This document shows, piece by piece, positions 1 to 10,021 of a stretch of DNA of 64,000 nucleotides. The stretch is from the NCBI GenBank assembly GCA_917880885.1, contig OU862919.1, positions 48,831,058 to 48,895,057 of the forward strand, in the 5' to 3' direction. Below the pieces are notes generated by a model. That model was not told the DNA's origin, ran no database searches, and saw nothing but the letters and a program-made list of their open reading frames with translations. This DNA is from Limnephilus marmoratus. Lineage: Eukaryota > Arthropoda > Insecta > Trichoptera > Limnephilidae. The translations under genes were made by a program, and so were the position numbers. Position 1 is the stretch's first letter, and each line of letters opens with the position of its first letter.

Positions 1-164
1 TGAGATGTCTGAAAAGCACAGCGATGGAATCGCACTAATTTGAACGAGAGTGCAATAATTCTAACATGCATGCGTAATTTTTCCGTAGACTATCGGGAAA
101 TTCTGAAGCTGAAGTAAATCAACGCTGTGCTACAAATCATTCAGCTAGGAGAGAGATCATCATA

Positions 165-1304
165 GTGCTGCAACAACTGTTACATGAACATAATCAGTTG
201 ATCCAATTGTTCAAAGCAGCCTTAGATATGATGCCATCGGACGATCATAAAATAGTGATCAGAGCAGACAAAAGACCCGCAGGAGAGCGTGAGAGACGCT
301 TCAACGCACCAATGTTAAACGAAGTTGCCATTGTGGTTGTTGGAGAGAATATAGAGTCTCGCGACATTGTAATTAAACGACGTGATGGTGGCAACCTTCA
401 GCGTATTAGCGAAACACATCGGCGCACAAACGAGCATTAGAGGCACTCGATCGAACACTAAGAGATTTACATAGCAATCAGAACCTCTTCGGAGGCGCGA
501 TGATTCTACTGGAGGCTGGAGATTTTCGCCAAACGCTGCCAGTCATTTTCAGATCATTAACTGCTGATGAAATAAATGCTTGCTTGATGGCATCAAATTT
601 ATGAGCTACGTGAAAAATCTTAAGTAAGTTTTGCGGAAGTTTTTGCAAATGCATTATTAGACATTGGCAATGGGAAAATTCCTCTTTCCTAAATATTAGT
701 GTGAATTATAGAAACCATGCATGGTTGAGCAAACGAGCCATTTTAGCAGCGAAAAATAAGGATGTAGAAGATTAAAATATGAAATTCAGAGTCAAATTGA
801 TGGACAAATGCATTCATTTAAGTTGATCGATTCCATTATCGATCCAAATGAAGGAGTCAATTATCCTACTGAATTCCTAAATTCATTGAATTTGCCAAGA
901 TTACTGCCACACAATTTACAACTCAAGGTTGGCTCTGTGATAATTATGTTACGCAATCTAAATCAGCCAAAATTGTGCAATGGATCAAGACACGCTGTTA
1001 AAAAATGATGTAAAATTTGATTGAAGTTACTATAATCATAGGAAAATTCAAAGGCGAGAATGTGCTTATTCCCAAAATACCCCTAATGCCAACTGACTTT
1101 CCTTTTGAATTAAAACGTGTCCAGTTTTCAATGCGCCTTGCATTCGCAATGACAATTAATAAATCCCAAGGCCAATCGTTAGAAGTGTGTGGAATAAACC
1201 TTGAATTGCGGTGTTTTTCTCATGGGCAGTTAGTTGAACGTTGCGTTTTCGAGAGTCGGCAAACCATCGGCGCTATTTGTTTTCTATCTAGAAGGAAAAA
1301 CTAA
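165..1304 (+). pseudogene. Helitron Rep/helicase remnant
   Basis: Fragments of the Helitron protein in order. 165-420 resembles the Helitron-like N-terminal domain, with a conserved stretch around an ERRFNAP motif. About 424-600 enters the Pif1-type helicase and includes a GDFRQTLPVI box. 808-1008 contains a YPTEFLNSL block. 1017-1304 holds the C-terminal helicase block with AMTINKSQGQS. The helicase unwinds DNA during rolling-circle transposition. Between the first two blocks most of the Rep catalytic region and the ATPase Walker motifs are missing, so this is a deletion derivative. Stops and frameshifts separate the remaining blocks. Family assignment is confident from motif order and the matching 3' terminus; activity is excluded. 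Confidence 0.85.
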
Positions 1305-1593
1305 AAATGTTGTACATTACGAGGCATTGCAATAGTTATGATCGAATTATTACATTGTAATTTTATTTCATTTTATGGTCGTATTGTAAACGAAAGATTT
1401 TGTCTTATTTTTTGTGATTAAGTACGTAAATCTTTCGATATATGGAATTATTGATAATCCAACTGATTTGAATTTACCGGAAGTGTTACATTTCCTTAGT
1501 CCGCGAATATACACCACCCGTGTGAAGCCGAGGTGAGCATGAATAGTACAAGTCTTTCGGGAATTTCTAATAAAATAACGAAAATAAATATAT

Positions 1594-1622
1594 GGCGGTA
1601 CGAAGTTCGCCGGGTCAGCTAG
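1594..1622 (+). other. Helitron 3' terminal hairpin and CTAG end
   Basis: GGCG...CGCC stem with a 10-nt loop, then eight bases and CTAG; the next base is T. This is the transposition terminator arrangement of Helitrons and fixes the element's right boundary. Confidence 0.85.
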
Positions 1623-2200
1623 TTTATTAATATAAATGCGCCAATTATGATCTAGCTTATTATACTAAAACAATAGACAGCCTCGAATTTCATAAGATTA
1701 ATGAATGCATTGAAAATCAAAGATCTTGTTTTTACAAATTGGTGATGAAAAATAAAAACAATGAAACAACAGGAAAAACCGGTCACTGCAATGTCATTGA
1801 CATTATCATAACCTCCTCCCATAAATGAACTAATACCCCTCCTCCTCTCTCTCGTTCTCTCGTAAAAGACGCAATACGTAATAGGTATAAAAAAAGATCA
1901 ACAGAGGTCTGTGTCATTTGTTTATTATTTATGAGGCCCGGCTTCCCACATTTCCACCGATTTATTACATATTTTCCTTAAATATCTTAAGTTTTTAAGC
2001 TCTTAAAAAATATATTTTATTCTTGAATAGTATCTTTAGGTACATTCCCCACGCCGAAACGGCAATTAGGTATATGAAATTCCCTCGATAGAAAAAATGC
2101 AAAGTAAATATTATAAACACGTTTTTTCAGTTATTTTATGAAAAATTCACAGTGTTTCTTGTAAATGCTATTTTAAACATTCCCCACGAGATTTTAAACG
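1623..2200. other. AT-rich spacer without recognisable feature
   Basis: No convincing coding frame or terminal repeat is visible. It contains short CT-rich and A-rich tracts only. Confidence 0.5.
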
Positions 2201-2218
2201 AGTCGTGTTTTATTAAAC

Positions 2219-2690
2219 ACTAGCTGGTACACGGCATGCGTTGCTATGCCATTTAATAAAGAAATGGTTTCTCCCTGCGTGTCCTTTCCCATTAGTCCCG
2301 TTCCCCTTCCACCTCCCCTTCCTCTCCTTCGTCCCCTTCCCCTCTCGCATTCCCACTCCACCTCCTCCACCTTCCCTCTCTCCACTCCACTCACCCCCTT
2401 ACCCCGTCCCGCGAACCTAATTCCCGAGTTCCCCTCCCCCCTCCTACATTCCATGCATTCAGTCTCAGTATATTTAATTTTCAATCGGCTTGCGTGCCAC
2501 ATACTGCAATTTTTTAATACAAATTTCATAATGCCAGAGCTCACCAGTAGTTTTATACAAACCTTTTCCTGATAATAATGAACACAAAAACAAAATAATT
2601 ATCCAATTTGGTGCGGTCGTTCAGAAGTTATGCGCGTACATACATTTCGGCGATTCATTTTTATTTATATAGAAGATAGAAGATAGAAGA
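2219..2690 (+). repeat. Degenerate dispersed repeat with CT-rich core
   Basis: Starts near an ACTAGCTGG motif, runs through a 150-bp pyrimidine tract (about 2270-2450) and ends in a TTGGTGCGGTCGTTCAG segment followed by a GAAGATA microsatellite. This layout is common for old non-autonomous insect repeats. A piece (TTTCTCCCTGCGTGTCCTTT) recurs at 28791-28810. Frames open through the CT tract on both strands only because stops are rare there. The exact superfamily is not decided. Confidence 0.5.
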
Positions 2691-2938
2691 AGAAGATAGA
2701 TTTTCACAATTTTTCGCTTAAATTTTATCGTTTTTAATATTGGCGTGCTCCTTCTAACATTCGTTTACTTCTAACATTCGTAACATTCGTATGACGTATT
2801 CTCTTCTTCTTCTTATTTTTGAGCGGATACTACCGGGCCTTAATGCCCGTTTTAGGGGCTTTTACATAAGAATAGTAAAAATTATACCGTATTTCTTGTA
2901 TAGAACTGTCTCAGTAACAATATTTTATATTTGTTTAA

Positions 2939-3505
2939 GAGGGTATAACCAGAGAAAACCAGAAATATGTCATTTTTAAATCAGATATTAGACTATTGAC
3001 TCTTTTCCACAAAAGATTTTGTATTATACAATACCCATTTGATATCATATAATAATGCAGTAAAATAAATCAATACATTATCTGGTAAACGTATGATTCA
3101 GAATTTTAATTTTAGTTTAAATAAAATCATTAAAAAATATATACGTACATGTGTTTCTTGAAGAAAATTGGTCCGTTTCTGTATTTATTTGCGCACTTAC
3201 AAACAAATATATTTTAGTTTTTTTTTTTACATTCTTATTTTGCTTAGACATTATTGAAAAATGATAAATACTTATTTATCATTTTTGGTCAAAAAATAAT
3301 CACAAAAAGTACATAATTTTAATAGTTTTATCATCACGCCTTTCAGAATTTTTGGATGTAGGTATAAATTAAAGTAAATTTGGAATGAAATAAAATCGAT
3401 ATTGAGTTATAATTTTAAAAAGCTGGTACGGAGAATAATTAATCTTTCTCAGTACGATCGTAAGAACATCTTTCGACGAAATGTGGATTTTCGGCCGCTG
3501 GCTGG
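2939..3505 (+). repeat. TTAA-flanked dispersed repeat, copy 1
   Basis: This interval resembles 30297-31018 in the same orientation: both start GAGGG right after TTAA and share blocks around ATTTTTAAATCA, TTTTCCACAAAA and a late TCGAYGAAAT block. TTAA occurs at 2935-2938 and 3506-3509. TTAA duplication is known for piggyBac, but I see no convincing terminal inverted repeat, so the class is open. Confidence 0.5.
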
Positions 3506-3519
3506 TTAAAAGATGTACA

Positions 3520-3717
3520 CTGACTTGGTATAATTATTTCACTCCGTTTGTATTCTGGGCAGGGAGGAATACATACGGTAGTTAGTCCCAGAATTGCTGC
3601 ACTAAAATAAATCCCGATTTCTAGTATTATGTATTGAGACCCGGAAGTTTATCAATGCTAGCAATATCGGACTAGCAACTACATAATATAAAATTGTATA
3701 TAGAAATACCAAGTCAG
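3520..3717. mobile_element. Small TA-flanked inverted-repeat element (mariner-like MITE)
   Basis: Begins CTGACTTGGTAT and ends ATACCAAGTCAG, a perfect 12-bp terminal inverted repeat enclosing 174 bp. TA follows the right end (3718-3719) and lies two bases before the left end (3516-3517), so a Tc1/mariner-type MITE is likely but not certain. There is no coding capacity. Confidence 0.55.
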
Positions 3718-4080
3718 TAAAAAAAGAGTGCTGTAGTGGTAAACATAATTGCTGGAATATCCATTTTAAAATTTAGTAATCGTAAGAATTTGTTTAGTAT
3801 TCTTTCAACAGCTAGTACATGAATATTTATAATGCGGGTTCCAGATCCAGATTGGAGAATTGTACTCAAGTTAACTTCTAACAAAGGCAAAATATAACAT
3901 TTTAATACACTTTTTTATTGTAATATAAAAAATATGAATTATATAAATACATGTATACGAATATTTTACAAAATATTATATTAAATGTCGTTTTTGATCA
4001 TGTATACCTTATTGTGGCTGATAAGGGAGCCACAATTCTTACTTAGGTTGTAAGTTTATAATATGTTTTGTATAAAATAT
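3718..4080. other. AT-rich 3' flank of a LINE relic
   Basis: On the minus strand this follows the RT fragment at 4081-4640 and looks like its 3' UTR. It contains a short direct repeat of GTGGCT / GGGAGCC type at about 4014-4036. No gene is seen. Confidence 0.4.
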
Positions 4081-4640
4081 TTACTTTTTTTGTAAGTTTT
4101 TTTTGAAAAATTGTTTAATTTTATTTATTCGTTCTGATTGGTTGATAATACAGCATAATTCAGAAGGGAGGTTATTATAGCTTTTTATGGATTGGAAAAT
4201 ATAATGATTTTGCATTTGAGTTGTTTTAAAATTAGGTGTTATTACACCAATAAACAATAATTGCTTTCCAATAAACTTTATATTGTTAAAATTTCTAGTT
4301 AGCCTAGTTATAAATCCTAACATTTTAAGCCCTTGTTAGAGAATTCCGTTGTAGTTAACAAATGAAAGATTTGGTTGAAAAGTGATGCCTAAGTCTTTAA
4401 TTTGTGTTAATGTCTCAAGAGCATTGTTGTCAATGTTGTAATTAAAGATTACTGAATTTTTTATTCGACATTTTGAGATATTTAAGAAAAGTCTATTCTC
4501 ATTACAACCAAATTAACAATTTGTTGATATTATCTTGAAGAATGTTACAATGGTAAATATTTTGAATAATTCTAAAAATGTTGAGGTCATCAGCAAAAAG
4601 TAACATAAAAACATCAAGAAATATTTTTGATTTTCAGATT
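4081..4640 (-). pseudogene. Non-LTR retrotransposon RT, C-terminal fragment (Jockey/CR1-like)
   Basis: Minus-strand frames give the catalytic box LLFADDLNIF near 4582-4611, then an LQDNINKL block, a KDLGITFQP block near 4370-4400, and a C-terminal 80-residue tail (4081-4323) with YNNLPSE. These are in the order found in the palm, thumb and C-terminal part of Jockey/CR1-type reverse transcriptases. The enzyme would copy LINE RNA at a nicked target. Frameshifts split the domains and everything N-terminal of the palm is missing, so it is a 5'-truncated dead copy. Clade assignment within the Jockey superfamily is inference. Confidence 0.75.
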
Positions 4641-5318
4641 TGTATTTTTGCGTGCCAGATTAGGTGTTTAAGTTTCTTCTTCATTTTTAAAGCCGCAGAT
4701 ACACATGTCATGCTGGTACCTAACTGCCTCAAAATCATGCCAATAACGGTCTTCAGCGTACAAGTGGCATGTGTATCATATCGCTGCTAGTAACTCGTAT
4801 GCTAGTAGCTCGCATGTCATTAAATCGCACGCTGTTTGATTTTTCGTGCGCCAATGGCACGCGCTCTGCCATTATTTATTGGTATTTTCGCGATCAAAAT
4901 TGCTCGGTGTGGCGATGAAGACTCCGAACTAGCGATGTGTCGGTTCAGCTGGAATGGGCTCCTGAACTCGGGCTCTTCGCAGGAAACGGATCCTACACCT
5001 GCTCCTTTTTCAAATCGACTACTCCCAGAGAACCCGGTCCCAGGGCTAGAACCCAAACCCGTAACTCGGAGCCGGAACCCGAATGCCTCCACCGACGTCC
5101 CCGTATTCGCGGTACGAGCCACTCGCGTTCTTGTACGGGTTCGAATTCTTGTGCGATACTTTGTGCACAACGTCAATAAGTAGAGAATCTGTTATATCGG
5201 TATAATTTATGGATCACAAAATCAACAGTAACTAAAGTCCGGTACCTAGTACACCCCTGAAATGGACCAGTCCAACTTGCCTCAAAACAAAAAGAGTTGA
5301 TCCTCTAAGGCTTTAAGG
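4641..5318. other. Gene-free segment with a GC-richer block
   Basis: Contains an imperfect inverted repeat around 4691-4785 (GATACACATG versus CATGTGTATC) that may be a small MITE. A GC-richer block at 4900-5180 has recurrent GGGTTC/GAACCC words and is open on both strands. No domain is recognisable, so I do not call a gene. Confidence 0.4.
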
Positions 5319-5651
5319 CAGCGTTTCTTAACCTTTTTCAGCCACGGACTCCTAGAAAATCAAGCACAATTTTTAAGGACCCCCAAAAAAATCAACAATA
5401 AATTCCGAGCCATTTTTGAAGTAAAAAATTCTTTAGCACGGTTTTGATTTGAAACTCGATGAAACGAAAAATAGTGACACTAAAAAGAGGCAAACACATA
5501 CATCCATAGGATTTAGCCTATGAGAGAATGAGATAGTATAATCAGTCTCCTCTTTGTGCGGTGCTTCGTGGCCTATCGGTATCCTCTTTGTGCGGTGCTC
5601 GTAGCCTCCCCAGTCTTGTCTACATTAGTTTTCTGAATATTTCACTTCTGC

Positions 5652-5693
5652 CTTACCGCTCGACAATGACGGCCGGCGTGGTCGAGCGGTAAG
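5652..5693. repeat. 13-bp inverted repeat at the SINE head
   Basis: CTTACCGCTCGAC (5652-5664) is the exact reverse complement of GTCGAGCGGTAAG (5681-5693), which spans the A box of the SINE. The spacer is 16 bases. Confidence 0.8.
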
Positions 5694-6080
5694 ACTCTTA
5701 ACTCGCAATCCGAAGGTCGCAGAATCTAATCCCGGCGTGGCAAATAAATTTTATTTGATTAATTTGTGTTATTTCACAATTAATTAATTAAAAATAATAT
5801 AGTGTATTTGCGGCACGTTCCAGAGTTGAAGATTCTTTCAGTATCGCCCTAGTGTAAGACCATCATTAAGAATTGAAACGTTGCTTGAAATGGCTTTATC
5901 CGTGTTTGGTGACCAGATCTGAATAGCCAGGTACTTCCCCACCTTCCTCTTCACCATCTCCTTCCCCTTCCCACTACCTTCAGCCTCACAACATACCCCA
6001 ATTGGGGATGCCGTAGTCTCACTGGCTCCAGACGGGAGCAGTTGCGACCCTTGTGCTGTATTCATATAAATAAAAAAAAA
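5671..6080 (+). mobile_element. tRNA-derived SINE, copy 1
   Basis: About 400 bp, repeated on the opposite strand at 60316-60727. The head is tRNA-like with a pol III A box TGGTCGAGCGG at about 5679-5689. The B box is diverged here but intact in the other copy. A unique body follows, with an AATTGGGGATGCC block, and the tail is A-rich. SINEs are transcribed by RNA polymerase III and mobilised by a partner LINE. The open frame inside the body (5838-6065, minus) is not a gene. Confidence 0.8.
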
Positions 6081-6133
6081 TAATAAATAAAACTTCTATC
6101 GCCCGTGAATTGCATGCTCTGGTTTTTAACAGC

Positions 6134-6482
6134 CAGTGGCGTAGCTAGCATGAGTGGTACCCGGGGCGGATGTCACCCCCCCCCCCCCCCCGCCCTATTA
6201 AAGTTGAAAACGCTAATTTCGACTTCATAAAATTGGTCCATCCTGGGGGGGCTACAGAATTTCAGATTTATCCACAAATATAGGCTATGTTCGCCTATAA
6301 AAAGACCTAGACACAAAATTCGGGACATTCCACGAGGAACATATGACAGAAAATAACAGACCGTGTTCATGTATACAATACTTTGGTGACAATATCCTTC
6401 GTGAATTTTTTCCCAAGGTCGAGTGTCACCCCCCTGTCGGGTGGCACCCGGGGCGGACCGCCCCCCCCTCGCTACGCTACTG
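6134..6482 (+). mobile_element. hAT MITE, family M1, copy 1
   Basis: 349 bp, starting CAGTGGCGTAGCTAGC and ending GCTACGCTACTG. Subterminal G/C runs include CCCGGGGCGG. Flanks TTAACAGC (6126-6133) and ACAACAGC (6483-6490) agree at 6 of 8 positions, fitting an aged hAT 8-bp duplication. The same family occurs at 33656-34060 and, longer and inverted, at 56329-58228. Confidence 0.85.
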
Positions 6483-6517
6483 ACAACAGCAACACCAACA
6501 TTTAGATTAATTAACGG

Positions 6518-6871
6518 TTAATTACTGCGAAGTTTGGTGTTTTTTGCAACTAAATTAGTGATATTCGGGTTGATGTAGCTAATCTCAAATCGGATTCCAC
6601 TAACCTGTAATCTGTTTCTGTGTTTGTTTTAAATATAAACAAGAGCAGAGAATGCCTTTTCACAGAGGAATGTGGTTGAGAAAAGCAGTAAATGTTTCAG
6701 TGCTTCTTCTGATATTTCCTTATAATCTTTCTTTACGTTCACCCAAAAACCTGATAAAGAGGCTTCTTTGAAATTACGTTTCAAAGGTGAATCACAAGAT
6801 CTTCTATTAACTGGTTTTCCAGTGCTGTTGTCAAGCCAGTAATATCTGTGTTGAAAGAGTCTAATATACAA
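6518..6871 (-). pseudogene. hAT transposase C-terminal dimerisation fragment (ZBED5-like)
   Basis: Minus strand from 6871: a block with FWVNVKKDYKEIS, then LLLFSTTFLCEKAFSAL, an in-frame TAA, then NKHRNRLQVS and YINPNI down to a stop at 6518. This is the order of the hAT family C-terminal dimerisation region of ZBED5/SCAND3-type transposases (FPTTYLCEKGFS...KYRNRL in relatives). It belongs to the hAT element at 5319-7010. The catalytic RNase H-fold is absent and one stop interrupts the remnant, so it is non-functional. Family assignment is strong. Confidence 0.82.
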
Positions 6872-7018
6872 TTTTTATTTGGGTCGGTTACTGGAAAATA
6901 ATCTGAAACGAGGACGCGTAGCGATTACGAGACTTTTAGTAGCATTTATTTATTATTGTTAAATGGTCCAAAGATGAGTCTGCCCGCGGACCACGGATTA
7001 AGATGCACTGCTCTAAGG

Positions 7019-7469
7019 CTCCAAGGATTAAGACGAGTCCACTTATATTCAGGGGTAAACCATTACTGATAATTTCAACAAAGTAATAAAATATAAACAA
7101 AAACATGACGGTAGAGAAACAAAAGAAACACACCCAGAGACAGATAGTTCCAGATAAATAGTAGTTTTGAGCACAATTAAAATATAAACTTACACTTATT
7201 ATTTTAAGAAACTAGGGTGTCTATTATAATCGAAAAGTTTTGTTATGACGAAAAATAACACAAAATTGTGGAGAAATTCTCCCTAATAGAATTTGTAGGG
7301 TAAAGCCCACTCAAAAACTGCACTCAGGCACAAATTTAAGCAAAAAACACGCACTATTCCACTATGAAACGATAATAAAAAGGAAGTAAAGAGCAACAAC
7401 ACGTAAGCAGAAGTGACCAAAATGAATCCAATGAATCACTCCGAGTTCGCAAAATGCATTGGTACTGAC
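7019..7469. other. Gene-free spacer
   Basis: AT-rich, with no domain, repeat or terminal structure that I can support. Confidence 0.5.
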
Positions 7470-7602
7470 CAGTGGCGGCTCGTGACTTTCGGGTGTGTTA
7501 GAGTGCTGATATTTAAAAAAAAAGTATTATTGATGTTGCTGTAGCCGAAAAAAAATTAAAATTTAGTTTGGCTGTGCACCGCAAGGAATTCTTGAAAAAT
7601 CT
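7470..7602 (+). mobile_element. hAT MITE, family M2, truncated
   Basis: Starts CAGTGGCGGCTCGTGACTTT exactly like the full copy at 58968-59256 and carries an internal GAAAAATCTTCAT block also found there. It has lost the right end near 7603, where the next repeat begins. Confidence 0.75.
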
Positions 7603-7607
7603 TCATT

Positions 7608-7845
7608 GATTCGCGGGTGGAAGGGGTAATGAGCATGCTCATTTATGAGCATGTGTGTCACTACCATAATGCTACGAACACACATGCTCACTAGTAGCAT
7701 GCTCTCTTGCTACTAATGAACAAATGATATTTGAGCTTGATCACAAATCAACCGGCTTGCTCATTGACTCATTGCGGGCTTGCTCATTGACTCGCGGGTG
7801 GAAGGGGTAATGAGCATGTTCATTTATGAGCATGTGTGTCAGTAC
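7608..7845 (+). repeat. 57-bp direct repeats 181 bp apart
   Basis: 7608-7664 and 7789-7845 are nearly identical (GGAAGGGGTAATGAGCATG core). The DNA between them is rich in GAGCATG/CATGCTC and TTGCTCATTGACTC words, indicating a decayed tandem array. Confidence 0.85.
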
Positions 7846-9335
7846 TTGCGACTCCGGAATCACTCTTATTTTCTCACTCGGGTGCAGAATGAACCCAGGT
7901 GGATCTGAAATTAAAGCTAGTGTCACATATAGCGTTAAAAGTGCGAACACTTATCTGTTGTACCGTCATACTACGCTATCAAATATTTCTTCCAATAGCA
8001 AGAGAGGGAGTCAGTTGAATTAGAGAGTTGCCGCGAAATATCATTTCTTTGTACTGGATCTGTTAACTTGGCAGCTGTCATCCGCATGTTTACGCAGCTC
8101 CGTAATTAAAATGACTCCCTCTCCTGTTTACGGTGGAGAGGGAGTCGCATAACTTTTCGCATATCGCCTCAGCAGCGATTACGGAATATAAGTTTAAACT
8201 TCGAGCACATCATCTGCTTAGGTGTGACAGGTCTGTATGGGATTGTATGGCGAGCGTTATTGTGCGTGCGATGATCTTTTATCTTTTCTAGCCGGAACCA
8301 AACATATTGGTTGACGAAAACATTTTTCAAAAAGAAAAAGAATTATCTCGTAGTCAAAAGATAGCAAGAAGCATTGCTTTTTACCTTTTGTTAGTCTGCA
8401 CGGAGCAAATTTGCCTTCCAGCAAGTTGGCCATCAACCAGGACAAGACGCGTGAATACCCCGGATTTTAGGGCCCAGAACCTGGACATGTTTTAAACATA
8501 GTCAGTGTAATAAAAACAGTTAAAAATGTCATAAATCACCTTTTTATTTATTTTTAAATTAAATTTAGTCATCTTTTATCATCATTATAAATGTACCTAA
8601 CAAAACAGAATCTTATTACAGTTTATTACAAATTGTTTTAATAATCAGTTAGAATTTTTTTATTCTTAAAATAAAACACAAATTATTAATATACTCTGTT
8701 ATGAAAACAAAACCTTATTAAAATATTAAGCCTAACAAAATTCAATTAAATTTTCAAACAAAAATCTTAAAAGTACTGAGACCATTTTAGTATTCAGTCT
8801 TACAATTTTTGAGGTAAGTCTTTAACTCAATAATAATTGTATCTTTAAATTTTTATCAGCAGTCATTCAAACAACAAAATATCTCTTAATGTAATGTGAA
8901 CTAAATTCAGTCTTCTTGAATCTTAAGCAACAAAACTGAACCTTTTTTTATGTTTAGACTTACTGTAATATAAGTTACATTATTATTTTTTTTAAGCATA
9001 AAAAAATCAAAAACTATACTCATTTATTTCACCTTAAAGTTTTAATCAACACATCAACAGCCATATTGTAAATTTATTTAACGTTATAAAAACAATCATA
9101 ACTTTAACTACAAAAATGAAAAGAAATTATTGCACTCATAAGTACATCATTTGATTAGCCTTTTTTACTATTCAGTTTTTTTGTATTTACCACCGTTTCC
9201 GATAGCTTTTAGAATATCTTCCCTTTTTAAAAGGAATTTGTAAAAATTAATGCAGCTGTATTCTTGAAAATGGAATTTAATTTTAATTAAAGATAAATGA
9301 AACAATGTTACTTTGTTTGAACCACTTTTATATTG
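7846..9335. other. Long gene-free AT-rich segment
   Basis: Apart from the hairpin at 8113-8146 I see no feature. From 8520 it is very AT-rich, with only short spurious frames. A segment at 8410-8500 (GTTGGCCATC, CCCCGGATTTTAG) weakly resembles the reversed end at 9420-9515, so this may be the interior of one old element. Confidence 0.4.
8113..8146. repeat. 12-bp perfect hairpin
   Basis: GACTCCCTCTCC, a 10-nt loop, then GGAGAGGGAGTC. The right-arm word also appears at about 8001-8011. Confidence 0.8.
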
Positions 9336-9378
9336 GCTTAAAACCTACCGGTTTCAGAACGACCGTTCCTTCCTCAGG
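9336..9378 (-). ncRNA. Hammerhead-ribozyme-like remnant
   Basis: On the minus strand the order is CTGAGGA (9371-9377, matching the CUGANGA box), a short GAAC-GGTC-GTTC hairpin in the helix II position, GAAA (9352-9355), then ACC-GGTA-GGT as a 3-bp helix III. Minimal hammerheads of this form are known from Penelope-like elements. I could not find a helix I pairing, and helix II has an unpaired base, so this is a degenerate relic or chance resemblance. Confidence 0.25.
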
Positions 9379-9419
9379 GCAAACGTTTGACTTTAAATTT
9401 TAAGACTTTAATTTTTTTT

Positions 9420-9515
9420 TAAACCCAGACATCTAATGAAACCCCACCCGGACGCTCCCCGGACGCCCTCTAAACTAGGACAAATCCGGGGAAACCCGGA
9501 CGGATGGCAACCCTA
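9420..9515. other. Possible DNA-transposon terminus
   Basis: Reads inward on the minus strand as CTAGGGTTGCCATCCGTCC followed by CCGGG-rich words, similar to the ends of some hAT repeats. No partner with a convincing target duplication was found. Confidence 0.3.
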
Positions 9516-9722
9516 GCTCCAACGTTACTTACTAGCTGGGCATTATATTTTATTGCAATTTCATTATTATTCATTATGTCACAAAATTTCAAAGGTATAA
9601 TATACCTATAAGTAATTCTAATTTTGAGATCAGTGGGTATTTATGTATATTGCAATGAAAAAATATTCTTTTACTTTGATGCCTTTTTAATTTTTTACAA
9701 AAAATGTAGGTTATACAGCTTT

Positions 9723-9925
9723 AGGGCCTTCGCTCATGAAGAAACTGAAATGAATCAATCACTGAAATGATGCAATCACCAAAATTATTCGAAAACTTGA
9801 CAGCTCGTGAGCCGCTACCATGGCAACCTGTTAACAATGCAACTGAAGTGCGACTGCCGCACTACCAGCAGTGCTGGTGCGTCGGCAACTGGTTTCATTT
9901 CAGTTTCTCCATAAACGAAGGCCCT
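9723..9925. mobile_element. Palindromic MITE, unclassified
   Basis: 203 bp. The left arm (AGGGCCTTCGCTCATG, then GAAGAAACTGAAATGA) matches the reverse complement of the right arm over about 30 bases with few changes. No clear target duplication, so no superfamily call. Confidence 0.7.
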
Positions 9926-10021
9926 CACATTACCACAATGAGTTATATTTTTAGTATTGCCATTTAAACAACAGCGGCGCCCTTCTGTTTTCTACTTTTA
10001 TTAGACAAACTGTACACATTA

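Larger units (their letters stand above)
1..1622 (+). mobile_element. Helitron, 3' portion, degraded
   Basis: The window opens inside a rolling-circle transposon. Seen: helicase-type coding debris between 165 and 1304, followed by a typical Helitron 3' end: a short GC hairpin (GGCG at 1594-1597, CGCC at 1608-1611) and a terminal CTAG at 1619-1622 followed by T. Helitrons end in CTRR and insert between A and T, so the 3' boundary is well supported. The 5' end lies left of the window or is lost. The coding part carries a large internal deletion and several stops, so the copy is dead. Confidence 0.88.
5319..7010 (-). mobile_element. hAT transposon, deleted, with two nested insertions
   Basis: Left end CAGCGTTTCTTAACC and right end GGATTAAGATGCACTG form a diverged hAT terminal inverted repeat. 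The flanks CTTTAAGG (5311-5318) and CTCTAAGG (7011-7018) are an 8-bp target duplication with one mismatch. Similarity continues: the 16 bases outside each end match at 14 positions. Inside are a SINE, a hAT MITE and the C-terminal end of a hAT transposase on the minus strand. Without the nested pieces about 0.9 kb remains, so most of the transposase is gone. Confidence 0.8.

Noticed and set aside
2194..2572. Overlapping 108- and 116-codon frames on both strands
   Set aside because: They run through a pyrimidine-rich tract where stops are rare. The text is low-complexity Pro/Leu or Arg/Gly with no domain.
4820..5183. Frames of 115-118 codons on both strands
   Set aside because: GC-richer DNA with GGGTTC repeats; open on three frames and no recognisable domain.
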